Assembly (NCBI GenBank): GCA_037976565.1
Contig: CP137683.1
Location: 11,873,923-11,937,922 of the forward strand
Source: Mesocentrotus franciscanus
Lineage: Eukaryota > Echinodermata > Echinoidea > Camarodonta > Strongylocentrotidae
Direction: 5' to 3'
DNA length: 64,000 bases
Each line of letters starts with the position of its first letter. Position 1 is the first letter of the stretch. A program made the position numbers and the translations under genes. Of this stretch, positions 58,101-60,416 are shown piece after piece. The notes under the pieces were generated by a model. That model worked only from the letters and a program-made list of their open reading frames with translations. It was not told the origin of the DNA and searched no databases.

Positions 58101-60416
58101 GTACCATACATAATTATTCAGTATAAACAGCCTACTTTTTGCCACATTATTTTTATTTACAGATTATGATAGAATAATAAAGCTGATGGAATGTTTCTTC
58201 TCCTGATAACATAATCAATCATTGGGGACTAAATGTCCTTAATCAGACATTTTCTGTATTTCGTCAATAATCTTAGGTCCTCTTTTTACATATTTTTTTA
58301 AATTATTTTTATAAATAGTTCCAGAAGCTATTCCACCAGTTACATCACAACCAGGTTTGGAAAAGAGAACCAAGATCATTATCTCTGTGACAAGTATCAT
58401 AGCAGGACTTCTCGTGATTGCAGTTGCTGTAGTCTGGTACTTCGCGTGGTACAGGTGAGATAAGATATTTCATATAGAAACGAATTTTATGTGTGTGGGG
58501 GGTTTCCTCAAACATCATTATGGACTTTACAAAATTTAAACAGAGAGAATTGAGCGCATATCTCGATTTCGAGTTTGCAATTTTCAAAATTTTACTGTGA
58601 GATGTTAACACATTTTTAGTTTAAAAAGTTTAGTTTGATGTTACATTCAAAGCTCCTTCATTTTTTTGATATCCTATATACAGTTAACAACTGAATAATC
58701 CATACCCCTTGTAATTTAATGTGTTTTGTGTTTTTCATAACTCAAGAATGAGAGGTGGATTGGTCGAATTAGGGCCTCTGTTGAATACTTTGAGATTCTC
58801 AAGAAATAAAAATTGGGCCAAATCAAGTTTTTCGCATACTCCAACAATTACAAAACTTGTTAAGGGTATGAATAAATTAGTTTTTAACTGTATATTTGAC
58901 ATTTCACGTTCTCATTACATGACTGAAAAGTAATAGGAAACAAGGAGGGAAGGGGAGGGGGAATGAATGGAGGTAGGGGAGGGAGAGAGGAGAGGGGGAT
59001 AAGTGGCAGGTAGAAAAATTAGAAAGTGAGAAAGGACAGCAAAATGGAGAGATGGTAGTGGTTGTAGGTGAAAATATGAGGATTGTTCCATATTCACATA
59101 AGTAAAAAAATTTCGGCAAAGCGACTTGTCAAATCATTATGCAGACCTCGTAATAGAAATTATAGGCTTATAAAAAAATGTTAAAAGCAGTGTCATTATA
59201 CAAAATGATGCATGCGCATGAGTTCATTATACGATCTATCCGCACTCGAGTTGAAGCTGTGTGTATATATTGCACGAAGCCGTTAGGCTGAGTGCGATAG
59301 ATACACACAGCATCAACGAGGGCGGATAGATCGTATAATGAACGAATGAAAACATGCATCATTTGTTTTATACAACGAAACTCCTAGATCCTTGTTATTT
59401 ATGTAAAAAGATTTCAATCAAGATTGTTTCACGACAGTATGGCTGACAAATAAATCTCAAGTTTAATAAGATGATTTAGTGCGCACACATAGCTATAGTA
59501 AGCGCACTTACCTCTATATCCATTTACGCATAGTGCCGCGCAAGAATAGGCCCATGCACACACAGTATTAAGCGTTCTCACCTCTACGCGCACTACTGCG
59601 CATCATGTACATGCACTAAAAAAACGTGTGATAGAATGGAAAATATTGCACGCTTTTTCATGAAAAAACGTGTGATAGTCTCAGTAAATGAATCACTCGT
59701 GACCGCGCATGACCAATCATTTGATTAGGATCTGGGAGTGAGTTGTATAAATTGGACTAACATCCTCTTGCTTCCAAAAACAAATCGTCGCTCTTGCATC
59801 AAGCACTGCTGAAATTGAATTGAATTTGAATTATATTGAATTTATTTATTCACCACCATTGAAACATTGAAACAAAAGATATATATGTACAATGACAATG
59901 TCAATATAACAAAAATAGGCCTACATGACATGAATTATAAAAATACATGTTCTACAGCGAAATACAAGTAATTTTAGTGTCAAGAGTAAAACAATAAATG
60001 ACTATTTACAATGAGTTTGTGATCGATGGTAAAATAGAGTCAAAAATAGCACATATGCTAGTCGAGTCTGACTCTCGTTATCTAAAGCCTTAAATATAGT
60101 TTATTGAAATTTTAATAATAGCAATGTTTCTGTATGATTAGTAAAATCAATAACATTCTCTAAACGCTATTTCAGACCAAGGGCCAAGGTTTCTGGCATC
60201 GCAAGAGGCTCTCAAGCAGAGAATTTGTATCCTCTACAACTGCGTGGAGAGGCTTCTGAAAACCCCGACCCTAATTCAAATCAAGGAAGTGATGAGACGC
60301 TGGCCCTGGGTGATGATTCGAACCGTGTTGAAGCTCAGTCATCACCAGCATATACTCCCTGCCGTATACCCCGTCCGAAGTTTGCTTTTAATATCCACAA
60401 GCCCCTAGAACAGTAA
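2124..60416 (+). CDS. Giant CCP/HYR/GCC2/EGF/pentraxin/TSP1 type I membrane protein (SVEP1/polydom-like), 5'-partial, 51 exons
   Basis: Joined exons, listed separately below, sum to 10,504 bases. The first base completes a codon begun in an exon outside the window, and the frame then runs open for 3,501 codons including TAA at 60414-60416. All junctions use AG acceptors and GT donors and conserve phase, mostly 1-1, the classic phase for shuffled extracellular modules. The architecture is HYR/CCP block, unnamed module A, GCC2 x3, EGF x21, pentraxin, EGF x2, TSP1, CCP, module B, GCC2, transmembrane helix, cytoplasmic tail. The family SVEP1/polydom shares CCP, HYR, GCC2, EGF and pentraxin domains and acts in extracellular matrix and cell adhesion. 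An adhesion or matrix-receptor role here is inference. The N-terminus, where SVEP1 carries a signal peptide and von Willebrand A domain, is not visible. Exon order is read from DNA only; splice variants may exist. Confidence 0.9.
2346..3607. mobile_element. TTAA-flanked MITE, copy 1, split by a LINE
   Basis: Left end TTAAAGAAAAGGTTGAGTTC, right end inverted GAACTCAACTTTATCTTTAA, both ending in TTAA. The body without the LINE is about 400 bp and matches 60691-61080, from AGTCCCATAT (2541; 60883) to CGATTCCACA near the right end. TTAA at both ends suggests a piggyBac-like superfamily, which is inference. Confidence 0.75.
2665..3526 (+). mobile_element. Truncated L2/CR1-like LINE inserted in the MITE
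   Basis: Broken frames read [16 protein letters not shown], then [20 protein letters not shown] and [10 protein letters not shown], then [15 protein letters not shown], and PRLWNKLP...[12 protein letters not shown]: the RT thumb and carboxy end. It finishes GCGCTATATAAAT plus (ATT)n, a typical L2-type tail. Flanked by TGATCA (2659-2664) and TGATCG (3527-3532), consistent with a short target duplication. 5'-truncated, with frameshifts. Confidence 0.82.
4041..4217 (+). CDS. Exon 2: CCP (sushi) domain 1
   Basis: A 59-codon phase 1-1 exon, acceptor TTTTAATAG, donor GTATGT. It begins [14 protein letters not shown] and has the CCP pattern C..NGYV.C...C..GY.L...C....W.....C. It carries seven cysteines (local string VGCVCRYYC), one more than every other CCP of the gene, so one may be unpaired. 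The following intron (4218-4729) shows nothing recognisable. Confidence 0.9.
4730..4912 (+). CDS. Exon 3: CCP domain 2
   Basis: A 61-codon phase 1-1 exon, acceptor TTTGATAG, donor GTAAGC. A six-cysteine sushi domain starting [18 protein letters not shown], with C-T-Y-S-C-Q-A-G-Y and G-W-T-G-T-Q-P-S-C. Nothing recognisable in the intron to 5526. Confidence 0.92.
5527..5778 (+). CDS. Exon 4: complete HYR domain
   Basis: An 84-codon phase 1-1 exon, acceptor ACTTTCTAG, donor GTAGGC. It starts [20 protein letters not shown], continues [13 protein letters not shown] and closes [19 protein letters not shown]. This is a textbook HYR, an immunoglobulin-like fold found next to sushi domains. Unlike three other HYRs here it is encoded by a single exon. 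Confidence 0.93.
5857..5893. repeat. (TG)n microsatellite
   Basis: Interrupted TG repeats in the intron between exons 4 and 5; the rest of that intron shows nothing recognisable. Confidence 0.85.
6211..6396 (+). CDS. Exon 5: CCP domain 3
   Basis: A 62-codon phase 1-1 exon, acceptor TTTCTACACAG, donor GTAAGT. Six cysteines; [17 protein letters not shown], then TTGYRL and [10 protein letters not shown]. The next intron is the longest in the gene (4.2 kb) because of a LINE. Confidence 0.92.
6546..9760 (-). mobile_element. Degraded APE-type LINE, copy 1 (Jockey/CR1-like)
   Basis: Read on the minus strand. Endonuclease pieces at 9427-9732 ([29 protein letters not shown]) and 9036-9455 ([24 protein letters not shown]). 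RT pieces at 7897-8241 ([12 protein letters not shown]), a GS-LLGPLLF stretch at about 7842-7880, catalytic YADD at 7780-7791, and the carboxy end at 6980-7487 ([13 protein letters not shown]). The 3' end is (CAAA)n at about 6548-6562. Multiple frameshifts and stops: no intact ORF. Confidence 0.85.
10190..10540 (+). mobile_element. Probable LINE 3' UTR fragment
   Basis: T-rich sequence ending GTGGAAATAAATGAAATG with further GAATGAAATG repeats, a common tail form for invertebrate LINEs. No coding part is present; the assignment rests on the tail only. Confidence 0.4.
10606..10800 (+). CDS. Exon 6: CCP domain 4
   Basis: A 65-codon phase 1-1 exon, acceptor TAACTCCAG, donor GTACAC. Reads [16 protein letters not shown], then [10 protein letters not shown] and LWVGTPPTC; six cysteines. 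Confidence 0.92.
11014..11033. repeat. 20-bp perfect palindrome
   Basis: AACGCGTTACGTAACGCGTT is its own reverse complement. It lies 78 bases before the acceptor of exon 7. No function is evident. Confidence 0.9.
11112..11309 (+). CDS. Exon 7: CCP domain 5
   Basis: A 66-codon phase 1-1 exon, acceptor AAAACTAG, donor [22 protein letters not shown] opens a six-cysteine sushi domain with [15 protein letters not shown] and [10 protein letters not shown]. Intron to 11722: nothing recognisable. Confidence 0.92.
11723..11923 (+). CDS. Exon 8: CCP domain 6
   Basis: A 67-codon phase 1-1 exon, acceptor TTTTCATCAG, donor GTAAAG. Six cysteines; [40 protein letters not shown]. The intron to 12611 holds no recognised element. 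Confidence 0.92.
12612..12818 (+). CDS. Exon 9: CCP domain 7
   Basis: A 69-codon phase 1-1 exon, acceptor GACTACCAG, donor GTGAGG. Reads [28 protein letters not shown] and [10 protein letters not shown], with a slightly longer acidic insert ([11 protein letters not shown]) between Cys 2 and Cys 3. Confidence 0.92.
13195..13337 (-). mobile_element. tRNA-derived SINE
   Basis: On the minus strand it starts GGAGGCGCGATGGCTCAGTG. The A box is TGGCTCAGTGG (13317-13327), and a B-box-like GGTTTCGAAACC lies at 13282-13293, 24 bases further on. A body with inverted GGCATTAATGCC-type words follows. Spacing and boxes fit a polymerase III SINE head. Confidence 0.72.
13612..13715 (+). CDS. Exon 10: HYR domain, first half
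   Basis: Enters in phase 1 and leaves in phase 0 (acceptor CCGTACAG, donor GTAAAG). [20 protein letters not shown] then [11 protein letters not shown] is the N-terminal part of a HYR. It is joined in frame to the exon at 14108. Confidence 0.87.
14108..14279 (+). CDS. Exon 11: HYR domain, second half
   Basis: Phase 0 to phase 1, acceptor AATACTAG, donor [38 protein letters not shown] and CSFEVEV complete the HYR begun in exon 10. The intron between the halves (13716-14107) shows no recognised element. Confidence 0.87.
15176..15738. mobile_element. Foldback/MITE with repeated arms
   Basis: Words such as CATCCATCGAATGGATGTAT recur in both orientations. An inner arm CGCTGCGAGATAAGCGCCGG (near 15300) is inverted near 15427-15446. 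AACGCAGGAAACTGAA near 15225 is inverted near 15510. The right side carries at least four copies of ATTCGATGG(A/C)TGTATAG, so it has expanded. The remainder of 14280-15175 has nothing recognisable. Confidence 0.75.
15818..16042 (+). CDS. Exon 12: CCP domain 8
   Basis: A 75-codon phase 1-1 exon, acceptor CTTTTTCAAAG, donor GTAAGT. Reads [40 protein letters not shown]. It is the longest CCP exon, with an extended loop before Cys 5. No long open frame marks it on its own; it is called from splice signals, phase and the sushi pattern. Confidence 0.9.
16812..16971. mobile_element. Short MITE/foldback, about 160 bp
   Basis: The left arm AGAGACTTTTAGATTTGCAC, with GTGGACTGC behind it, is inverted in GCAGTCCACGC...GTAAATCTAAAAGTCCCT at 16934-16971. 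TA lies at both edges. The internal GGCACTG words are also in inverted orientation. Confidence 0.78.
16978..17257. mobile_element. Foldback MITE with internal 16-bp palindrome array
   Basis: Terminal arms of about 50 bases begin GCCTGAGTCACACCTTTGCG and end GGTGTGACTCAGGC. The centre has four perfect copies of TTCTTGATATCAAGAA (17056-17071, 17077-17092, 17121-17136, 17143-17158) and a fifth imperfect copy near 17163. Confidence 0.85.
17468..17656 (+). CDS. Exon 13: CCP domain 9
   Basis: A 63-codon phase 1-1 exon, acceptor TATGAAAG, donor [45 protein letters not shown]. Six cysteines. The intron to 18051 contains a G-run at about 17700-17712 and nothing else notable. Confidence 0.91.
18052..18249 (+). 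CDS. Exon 14: CCP domain 10
   Basis: A 66-codon phase 1-1 exon, acceptor TTTTGCACAG, donor [45 protein letters not shown]. Six cysteines. Intron to 18699: nothing recognisable. Confidence 0.91.
18700..18835 (+). CDS. Exon 15: HYR domain, first half
   Basis: Phase 1 to phase 2, acceptor CCATTGCAG, donor [26 protein letters not shown] then [18 protein letters not shown] is the first HYR half. Its partner is 1.3 kb away because a hAT-type element occupies the intron. Confidence 0.87.
19140..19803. mobile_element. hAT-type non-autonomous element
   Basis: Terminal inverted repeats CAGGTCTTCTCAACTGGC and (reverse complement of right end) CAGGCCTTCTCAACTAGT agree at 16 of 18 bases. A perfect 8-bp target duplication GTCTAGAA lies at 19132-19139 and 19804-19811. 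Length 664 bp. No transposase is recognisable. It lies in the intron that splits a HYR domain. Confidence 0.88.
20151..20269 (+). CDS. Exon 16: HYR domain, second half
   Basis: Phase 2 to phase 1, acceptor CAATCTTTTAG, donor [41 protein letters not shown]. Joins exon 15 through a shared Lys codon. A 30-bp minisatellite begins 15 bases after the donor. Confidence 0.87.
20284..20567. repeat. 30-bp minisatellite
   Basis: About 9.5 units of TGTACATAAGAACGATAATG plus GGATATCTTC with few changes. Because 30 is a multiple of three, it gives spurious repetitive frames. It starts 15 bases after the exon 16 donor. Confidence 0.93.
20959..21150 (+). CDS. Exon 17: CCP domain 11
   Basis: A 64-codon phase 1-1 exon, acceptor TTGAGCAG, donor [47 protein letters not shown]. 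Found from splice sites and pattern; it stands in no long methionine-initiated frame. Confidence 0.9.
21341..21696. mobile_element. Tc1/mariner-like MITE, 356 bp
   Basis: Inverted ends CAGTGCGTCCCAGA + A-rich + CGAAACCGAGAAG; the two 33-base ends differ at one position. TA flanks both sides (21339-21340, 21697-21698), as for Tc1/mariner targets. No ORF. Confidence 0.88.
22059..22250 (+). CDS. Exon 18: CCP domain 12
   Basis: A 64-codon phase 1-1 exon, acceptor CTACAACAG, donor [48 protein letters not shown]; six cysteines. Confidence 0.91.
22547..24010 (-). mobile_element. Degraded LINE, copy 2 of the 6546-9760 family
   Basis: The 3' part shares with copy 1 the words GGATAGC and TGCTGGTCTTCCACGAGG and the (CAAA)n terminus. 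RT pieces at 23437-23640 ([18 protein letters not shown]) and catalytic FYADD at 23722-23733. 5'-truncated in the RT domain, with frameshifts. Confidence 0.82.
24189..24245. repeat. (TG)n microsatellite
   Basis: TG/CG-interrupted dinucleotide repeat between LINE copy 2 and exon 19. Confidence 0.9.
24387..24587 (+). CDS. Exon 19: CCP domain 13
   Basis: A 67-codon phase 1-1 exon. Acceptor TCTTCAAG; donor GTCTGT is weak. [46 protein letters not shown]. Six cysteines. An AG eight bases downstream is rejected because it breaks phase. Intron to 25108: nothing recognisable. Confidence 0.87.
25109..25348 (+). CDS. Exon 20: complete HYR domain
   Basis: An 80-codon phase 1-1 exon, acceptor TGACGTCAG, donor [53 protein letters not shown]. 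It has four cysteines rather than the usual two (extra ones in SISC and VTC), so an additional disulfide is possible. Confidence 0.91.
25661..25855 (+). CDS. Exon 21: CCP domain 14
   Basis: A 65-codon phase 1-1 exon, acceptor TCTCCTCTAG, donor [48 protein letters not shown]. Six cysteines. The 25856-26537 intron is pyrimidine-rich with no element I recognise. Confidence 0.91.
26538..26747 (+). CDS. Exon 22: CCP domain 15
   Basis: A 70-codon phase 1-1 exon, acceptor TTTCTTTTTAG, donor [52 protein letters not shown]. Two N-glycosylation sequons lie near the C-terminal end (NGT, NTT). The 26748-27089 intron shows nothing. Confidence 0.91.
27090..27338 (+). CDS. Exon 23: complete HYR domain
   Basis: An 83-codon phase 1-1 exon, acceptor GTGCGGAAAG, donor [58 protein letters not shown]. 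The Y.A.D motif is degenerate (EFYDD), but Cys and strand pattern fit HYR. First of two adjacent HYRs. Confidence 0.88.
27695..27937 (+). CDS. Exon 24: complete HYR domain
   Basis: An 81-codon phase 1-1 exon, acceptor ATTAATGTAG, donor [56 protein letters not shown]. The only place where two HYRs sit side by side without a CCP between. Confidence 0.88.
28349..29036. mobile_element. Foldback element with AATTACCCCCGG-type arms
   Basis: The left arm (about 28349-28580) has many variants of GGACAATTACCCCCGGAAAA. The right arm (about 28920-29036) has the inverted form (TTTTCCGGGGGGTAATTGTC). Both arms are internally repetitive. Traces of similar wording occur near 45500-45610. Confidence 0.68.
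29256..29456 (+). CDS. Exon 25: CCP domain 16
   Basis: A 67-codon phase 1-1 exon, acceptor ATTCAATCAG, donor [47 protein letters not shown]; six cysteines. It directly precedes module A, as CCP 17 precedes module B. Confidence 0.9.
29806..29860. repeat. (TG)n-rich microsatellite
   Basis: Degenerate TGTG/CGTATG repeat in the intron before module A; nothing else in 29457-30197. Confidence 0.8.
30198..30782 (+). CDS. Exon 26: unnamed cysteine-rich module A with furin-type site
   Basis: A 195-codon phase 1-1 exon, acceptor TTTTGCAG, donor GTGAGT. I do not recognise a named domain. Four N-terminal cysteines are spaced C-x25-C-x5-C-x8-C (from AGTCGDD to VEVTCG). A basic stretch encoding R-S-R-R-R-K-R follows at 30419-30439 and fits the furin consensus R-X-K/R-R. 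A 70-residue acidic, mostly cysteine-free part ([18 protein letters not shown]) comes next, and the exon ends [16 protein letters not shown] with C-x12-C. The same layout recurs at 53994-56895 (module B), also between a CCP and GCC2 repeats. Proprotein cleavage is inference. Confidence 0.88.
31546..31707 (+). CDS. Exon 27: GCC2/GCC3 (ephrin-receptor-like) repeat 1
   Basis: 54 codons, phase 1-1, acceptor CTCCACACAG; donor GTTGCT is non-consensus. [41 protein letters not shown]. The spacing C..G.Y......C..CP.G.Y.....C..CP is that of GCC2_GCC3/ephrin-receptor-like repeats. The upstream intron (30783-31545) shows nothing recognisable. Confidence 0.9.
32178..32339 (+). CDS. Exon 28: GCC2/GCC3 repeat 2
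   Basis: 54 codons, phase 1-1, acceptor TTCGTACAG, donor [49 protein letters not shown]. Exactly the length of exons 27 and 29. Confidence 0.92.
32414..32900. mobile_element. TTAA-flanked MITE, 487 bp
   Basis: Ends TTAAAGGTAATGCAAATTTT and, reversed, TTAAAGGTATTACAAAGTTT. TTAA lies at each edge (32414-32417, 32897-32900). Same terminal style (TTAAAGGTA) as 60691-61080, but different interior. The rest of 32901-33712 has only a foldback-arm fragment at 32935-33005. Confidence 0.72.
33713..33874 (+). CDS. Exon 29: GCC2/GCC3 repeat 3
   Basis: 54 codons, phase 1-1, acceptor TTTCCATAG, donor [52 protein letters not shown]. Found by splice sites and pattern. Confidence 0.91.
34005..34147. mobile_element. 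Short MITE
   Basis: GGGCCCTGTTTCACAAAAAT at the left, AAACAGGGCCT at the right. About 11 bases of inverted end and roughly 140 bp overall; no clear target duplication. The rest of intron 33875-34855 shows nothing. Confidence 0.55.
34856..35065 (+). CDS. Exon 30: EGF-like 1 and start of EGF-like 2
   Basis: 70 codons, phase 1-1, acceptor TTCTTCTAG, donor [22 protein letters not shown], then [21 protein letters not shown] marks calcium-binding EGF domains. The last cysteine of EGF 2 comes from exon 31. Intron to 35580: nothing recognised. Confidence 0.93.
35581..36279 (+). CDS. Exon 31: six EGF-like repeats (3-8)
   Basis: A 233-codon phase 1-1 exon, the largest of the gene, acceptor CCTTCTACAG, donor GTAAGC. 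It completes EGF 2 (GAGCDL), then runs [46 protein letters not shown] and IDRCLSSPC. Six EGFs fused in one exon, where the flanking exons each hold one to three, suggests intron loss or tandem duplication within an exon. EGF 4 (IDLC) to EGF 6 have less complete calcium-binding motifs. Confidence 0.94.
36683..36910 (+). CDS. Exon 32: end of EGF 8, EGF-like 9 and 10
   Basis: 76 codons, phase 1-1, acceptor TACCATACCAG; donor GTTATT is weak. [43 protein letters not shown]. The intron to 37536 holds nothing I recognise. Confidence 0.9.
37537..37690 (+). CDS. Exon 33: EGF-like 11 and start of EGF-like 12
   Basis: Phase 1 to phase 2, acceptor TTTTTCTTAG, donor [38 protein letters not shown]. The donor was chosen because it alone gives [11 protein letters not shown] across the junction. 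Confidence 0.86.
38129..38293 (+). CDS. Exon 34: rest of EGF 12, start of EGF-like 13
   Basis: Phase 2 to phase 2, acceptor AATTTTCAG, donor [52 protein letters not shown]. Intron to 38974: nothing recognised. Confidence 0.9.
38975..39242 (+). CDS. Exon 35: end of EGF 13, EGF-like 14 and 15
   Basis: Phase 2 to phase 0, acceptor TATTTTTTAG, donor [40 protein letters not shown], and ends GYEGVFCE. Both internal EGFs carry the calcium-binding start. Confidence 0.92.
39559..39858 (+). CDS. Exon 36: EGF-like 16, 17 and start of 18
   Basis: 100 codons, phase 0-0, acceptor GTTCTCTTAG, donor [57 protein letters not shown]. The open frame runs past the donor into intron sequence, so the exon end rests on the GTAAGG site and on the fit with exon 37. 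Confidence 0.91.
39895..40035. repeat. Dispersed repeat shared with 58720-58915
   Basis: TTTGTGTTTTTCGTAAGTC, TTCTCAAGAAA, AATTGGG and ACAAAACTTGGTAAGGGTAT recur in the same order near 58730-58880. Family unknown. Confidence 0.55.
40743..40887 (+). CDS. Exon 37: rest of EGF 18, EGF-like 19
   Basis: Phase 0 to phase 1, acceptor TTGCCTCTAAG, donor [20 protein letters not shown] completes EGF 18, then [15 protein letters not shown]. The next intron is 3 kb and contains nested transposons. Confidence 0.91.
41284..42715. mobile_element. hAT-type element, 1,432 bp
   Basis: Ends CAGTGGCGTAGACAGG and GTTGTCTACGCCCCTG (inverted). A perfect 8-bp target duplication CTAACACT lies at 41276-41283 and 42716-42723. 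It contains (CA)n near 41482-41570, (TAA)n near 42127-42226 and ATCTTGTGGTTATCTTGTGG direct and inverted repeats at 42235-42415. No transposase seen. Confidence 0.88.
42124..42225. repeat. (TAA)n microsatellite
   Basis: More than 30 nearly uninterrupted AAT/TAA units, giving a spurious poly-isoleucine frame. A complementary-type ATT/ATC-rich tract lies near 42500-42600. Confidence 0.95.
43937..44057 (+). CDS. Exon 38: end of EGF 19, EGF-like 20
   Basis: Phase 1 to phase 2, acceptor ACATCCCAG, donor [46 protein letters not shown]. Confidence 0.91.
44219..44560. repeat. Tandem duplication of about 163 bp before exon 39
   Basis: Two direct copies begin GTCTATCCGGG and share AATCAATTCAACC, AATTGAACCA, TATGTATTAATCATTTAA and TTACAATTTGTC. 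The second copy ends in the acceptor region of exon 39 (ACAATTTGTCATATAG). Confidence 0.85.
44567..44700 (+). CDS. Exon 39: end of EGF 20, EGF-like 21
   Basis: Phase 2 to phase 1, acceptor TTGTCATATAG, donor [38 protein letters not shown]. Last EGF before the pentraxin domain. Its acceptor lies at the end of a tandem duplication. Intron to 45069: nothing else. Confidence 0.92.
45070..45289 (+). CDS. Exon 40: pentraxin/LamG-like domain, part 1
   Basis: Phase 1 to phase 2, acceptor TCGAAACAG, donor [42 protein letters not shown]. The S-L-W-L-R-T strand is characteristic of pentraxin/concanavalin-like folds. A second GT eleven bases upstream is possible but would break phase with exon 41. Confidence 0.84.
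46074..46264 (+). CDS. Exon 41: pentraxin/LamG-like domain, part 2
   Basis: Phase 2 to phase 1, acceptor CCCATACAG, donor [26 protein letters not shown] matches the pentraxin W-H-x-C-x-[ST]-W region, with Phe instead of Cys in [21 protein letters not shown] follows. The missing Cys means the classical intradomain disulfide may be absent. Confidence 0.87.
46739..46918 (+). CDS. Exon 42: pentraxin/LamG-like domain, part 3
   Basis: 60 codons, phase 1-1, acceptor TTTCTTCAG, donor [40 protein letters not shown]: the pentraxin C-terminal N-x-W and G-x-L-x-x-W-x-x-F pattern. It follows a TTC-rich polypyrimidine tract at 46620-46735. Confidence 0.87.
47245..47300 (+). mobile_element. SINE fragment
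   Basis: CCACCGAGGTGCAGTTAGTG then GGTACCTGGTAGGA resembles the core of the SINE at 57185-57365. A fragment of about 50 bases. Confidence 0.5.
47893..48126 (+). CDS. Exon 43: EGF-like 22 and 23
   Basis: 78 codons, phase 1-1, acceptor AATTTTGCAG, donor [56 protein letters not shown]. Pentraxin followed by EGF is also seen in SVEP1-type proteins. Confidence 0.93.
48577..48705. repeat. Foldback, about 130 bp
   Basis: TGGAAATTATTTATCTGAGG near the left is inverted near 48680-48703; CCGAGGGCCG and CCCCGAGG sit at the centre. Intron 48127-51284 otherwise holds the elements listed next. Confidence 0.65.
49078..49180. repeat. (TTA)n microsatellite and (TCATTG)n
   Basis: About 100 bases of ATT repeats, followed at 49333-49372 by five to six TCATTG units. 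Confidence 0.93.
49464..50312. mobile_element. Foldback repeat family, copy 1 (interrupted)
   Basis: Matches 59196-59750 over most of its length: TGATGCATGC...ATGAGTTCATTATAC, a hairpin around CGCACGAAGCCGTTAGGCTG, GGGCGGATAGATCGTATAAT, and on to GACCGCGCATGACCAATCAT. The left arm is inverted right after the hairpin. Interrupted by a hAT-type MITE at 49526-49806. Confidence 0.82.
49526..49806. mobile_element. hAT-type MITE, 281 bp
   Basis: Ends CAGTGGCGGATCCAG and CTGGATCCGCCCCTG. A perfect 8-bp target duplication GAGGATGT lies at 49518-49525 and 49807-49814. The interior is very like 56285-56471. Confidence 0.9.
50916..50972. repeat. Palindrome cluster with two TGACGTCA sites
   Basis: A perfect 20-bp palindrome TGGTATAGTGCACTATACCA at 50941-50960 sits between two TGACGTCA palindromes (50916-50923, 50965-50972), the canonical CREB/ATF site. 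Any regulatory role is speculation. Confidence 0.85.
51285..51455 (+). CDS. Exon 44: thrombospondin type 1 repeat
   Basis: 57 codons, phase 1-1, acceptor TCGTCATAG, donor [26 protein letters not shown] has the W-x-x-W-x-x-W motif (a typical C-mannosylation site) and C-x-x-[24 protein letters not shown] and CNTQECP complete a six-cysteine TSP1. A TSP1 repeat is not part of the vertebrate SVEP1 plan as I know it. Confidence 0.95.
51932..52141 (+). CDS. Exon 45: CCP domain 17
   Basis: 70 codons, phase 1-1, acceptor TACTATAAG, donor [55 protein letters not shown]. Six cysteines; more charged and with a longer W-to-Cys loop than the others. Confidence 0.9.
52321..53249. mobile_element. TIR element, copy 1 (interrupted)
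   Basis: Left GTCCCTTTTGCAGCCAACAT, right GGCCTGCAAATGGGACATAG. It matches 61621-62140 nearly base for base except for a 400-base insertion at 52486-52885. No coding capacity recognised. Confidence 0.82.
52486..52885 (-). mobile_element. SINE-like insertion, about 400 bp
   Basis: Absent from the sister repeat at 61782/61783. On the left it begins TCATTCATTTCATTTTCATT, which read on the minus strand is an AATGAAATG-type tail. The right part is GC-rich with a GGGAGGTGG/CCACCTCCC hairpin (about 52788-52813). ATT at both edges may be a target duplication. The family is not identified. Confidence 0.65.
53994..54169 (+). CDS. Exon 46: module B, part 1
   Basis: Phase 1 to phase 0, acceptor AATAACGCAG, donor [26 protein letters not shown] then [27 protein letters not shown]. 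Three cysteines spaced C-x25-C-x5-C, identical to module A, with shared features such as (Q/E)SVE versus QNVEV. No named domain recognised. Confidence 0.85.
54268..55059. mobile_element. Large palindrome/foldback element, about 790 bp
   Basis: Arms of more than 250 bases: CGAAAATAATATCGCTAGTG at 54268 is inverted at the right end, and the whole of 54268-54600 is mirrored in 54650-55059. The GC-rich core carries GGCCGCTGGTTCGGCTCG-type words. The right arm has one extra tandem copy of about 75 bases. Both arms contain a CTGACGA...GAAAC segment. Confidence 0.85.
55737..55842 (+). CDS. Exon 47: module B, part 2, with furin-type site
   Basis: A short 106-base exon, phase 0 to phase 1, acceptor CAACATCTAG, donor [26 protein letters not shown] then [15 protein letters not shown]. 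It supplies the fourth module cysteine and an R-R-A-K-R site at 55767-55781. It repairs the phase mismatch between exons 46 and 48, and its content matches the equivalent part of module A; these two facts support it strongly despite its size. Confidence 0.83.
56285..56471. mobile_element. hAT-type MITE, 187 bp
   Basis: Ends CAGTGGCGGATCCAGG and CTGGATCCGCCCCTG. A perfect 8-bp target duplication GCAACAAC lies at 56277-56284 and 56472-56479. Shorter sibling of 49526-49806. Confidence 0.9.
56707..56895 (+). CDS. Exon 48: module B, part 3
   Basis: 63 codons, phase 1-1, acceptor ATTTTACAG, donor [23 protein letters not shown], an acidic stretch, then [13 protein letters not shown]...GYC with C-x12-C, as in module A (VECLSG...LHC). 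Confidence 0.87.
57185..57365 (+). mobile_element. tRNA-derived SINE
   Basis: Perfect B box GGTTCGAATCC at 57233-57243 inside AGGGTTCGAATCCCAGTCC. A degenerate A-box-like TAGTTCATTCATG lies upstream. Then a body with TTTGGCAAGAAATTTTTCCA and AAATGGGTACCTGTCAGC, and a TAA-type tail. It lies just before exon 49. Confidence 0.7.
57429..57602 (+). CDS. Exon 49: GCC2/GCC3 repeat 4
   Basis: 58 codons, phase 1-1, acceptor CTTTAAAAG, donor [55 protein letters not shown]. Four codons longer than the three upstream repeats, and last extracellular domain. Confidence 0.93.
57880..58050. repeat. Pyrimidine tract (CT-rich)
   Basis: Long run of CTCTCTCTAT/CTTTC words in the intron between exons 49 and 50. 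Confidence 0.85.
58319..58454 (+). CDS. Exon 50: juxtamembrane stalk and transmembrane helix
   Basis: Phase 1 to phase 2, acceptor TATAAATAG, donor GTGAGA. A short Pro-rich stalk ([18 protein letters not shown]), then about 23 hydrophobic residues from [20 protein letters not shown] to WYFAW, followed by Tyr-Arg. Found by splice sites and phase. It makes the protein type I membrane-bound, provided there is an N-terminal signal peptide outside the window. Confidence 0.88.
58925..59055. repeat. Purine tract (GGGA-rich)
   Basis: GGAGGGAAGGGGAGGGGGAA-type sequence in the intron before the last exon. Confidence 0.85.
59196..59750. mobile_element. Foldback repeat family, copy 2 (uninterrupted)
   Basis: Sister of 49464-50312 without the hAT insertion: GAGTTGAAGCTGTGTGTATA is continuous where copy 1 is split. 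Same hairpin and same flanking order. Confidence 0.82.
60176..60416 (+). CDS. Exon 51: cytoplasmic tail and stop codon
   Basis: Enters in phase 2 after acceptor GCTATTTCAG and ends with TAA at 60414-60416. About 80 residues, starting [20 protein letters not shown] (positive just inside the membrane), then an acidic Asn/Asp/Ser-rich part and a Pro/Arg end ([21 protein letters not shown] less its first residue). No known signalling motif is obvious. Confidence 0.88.
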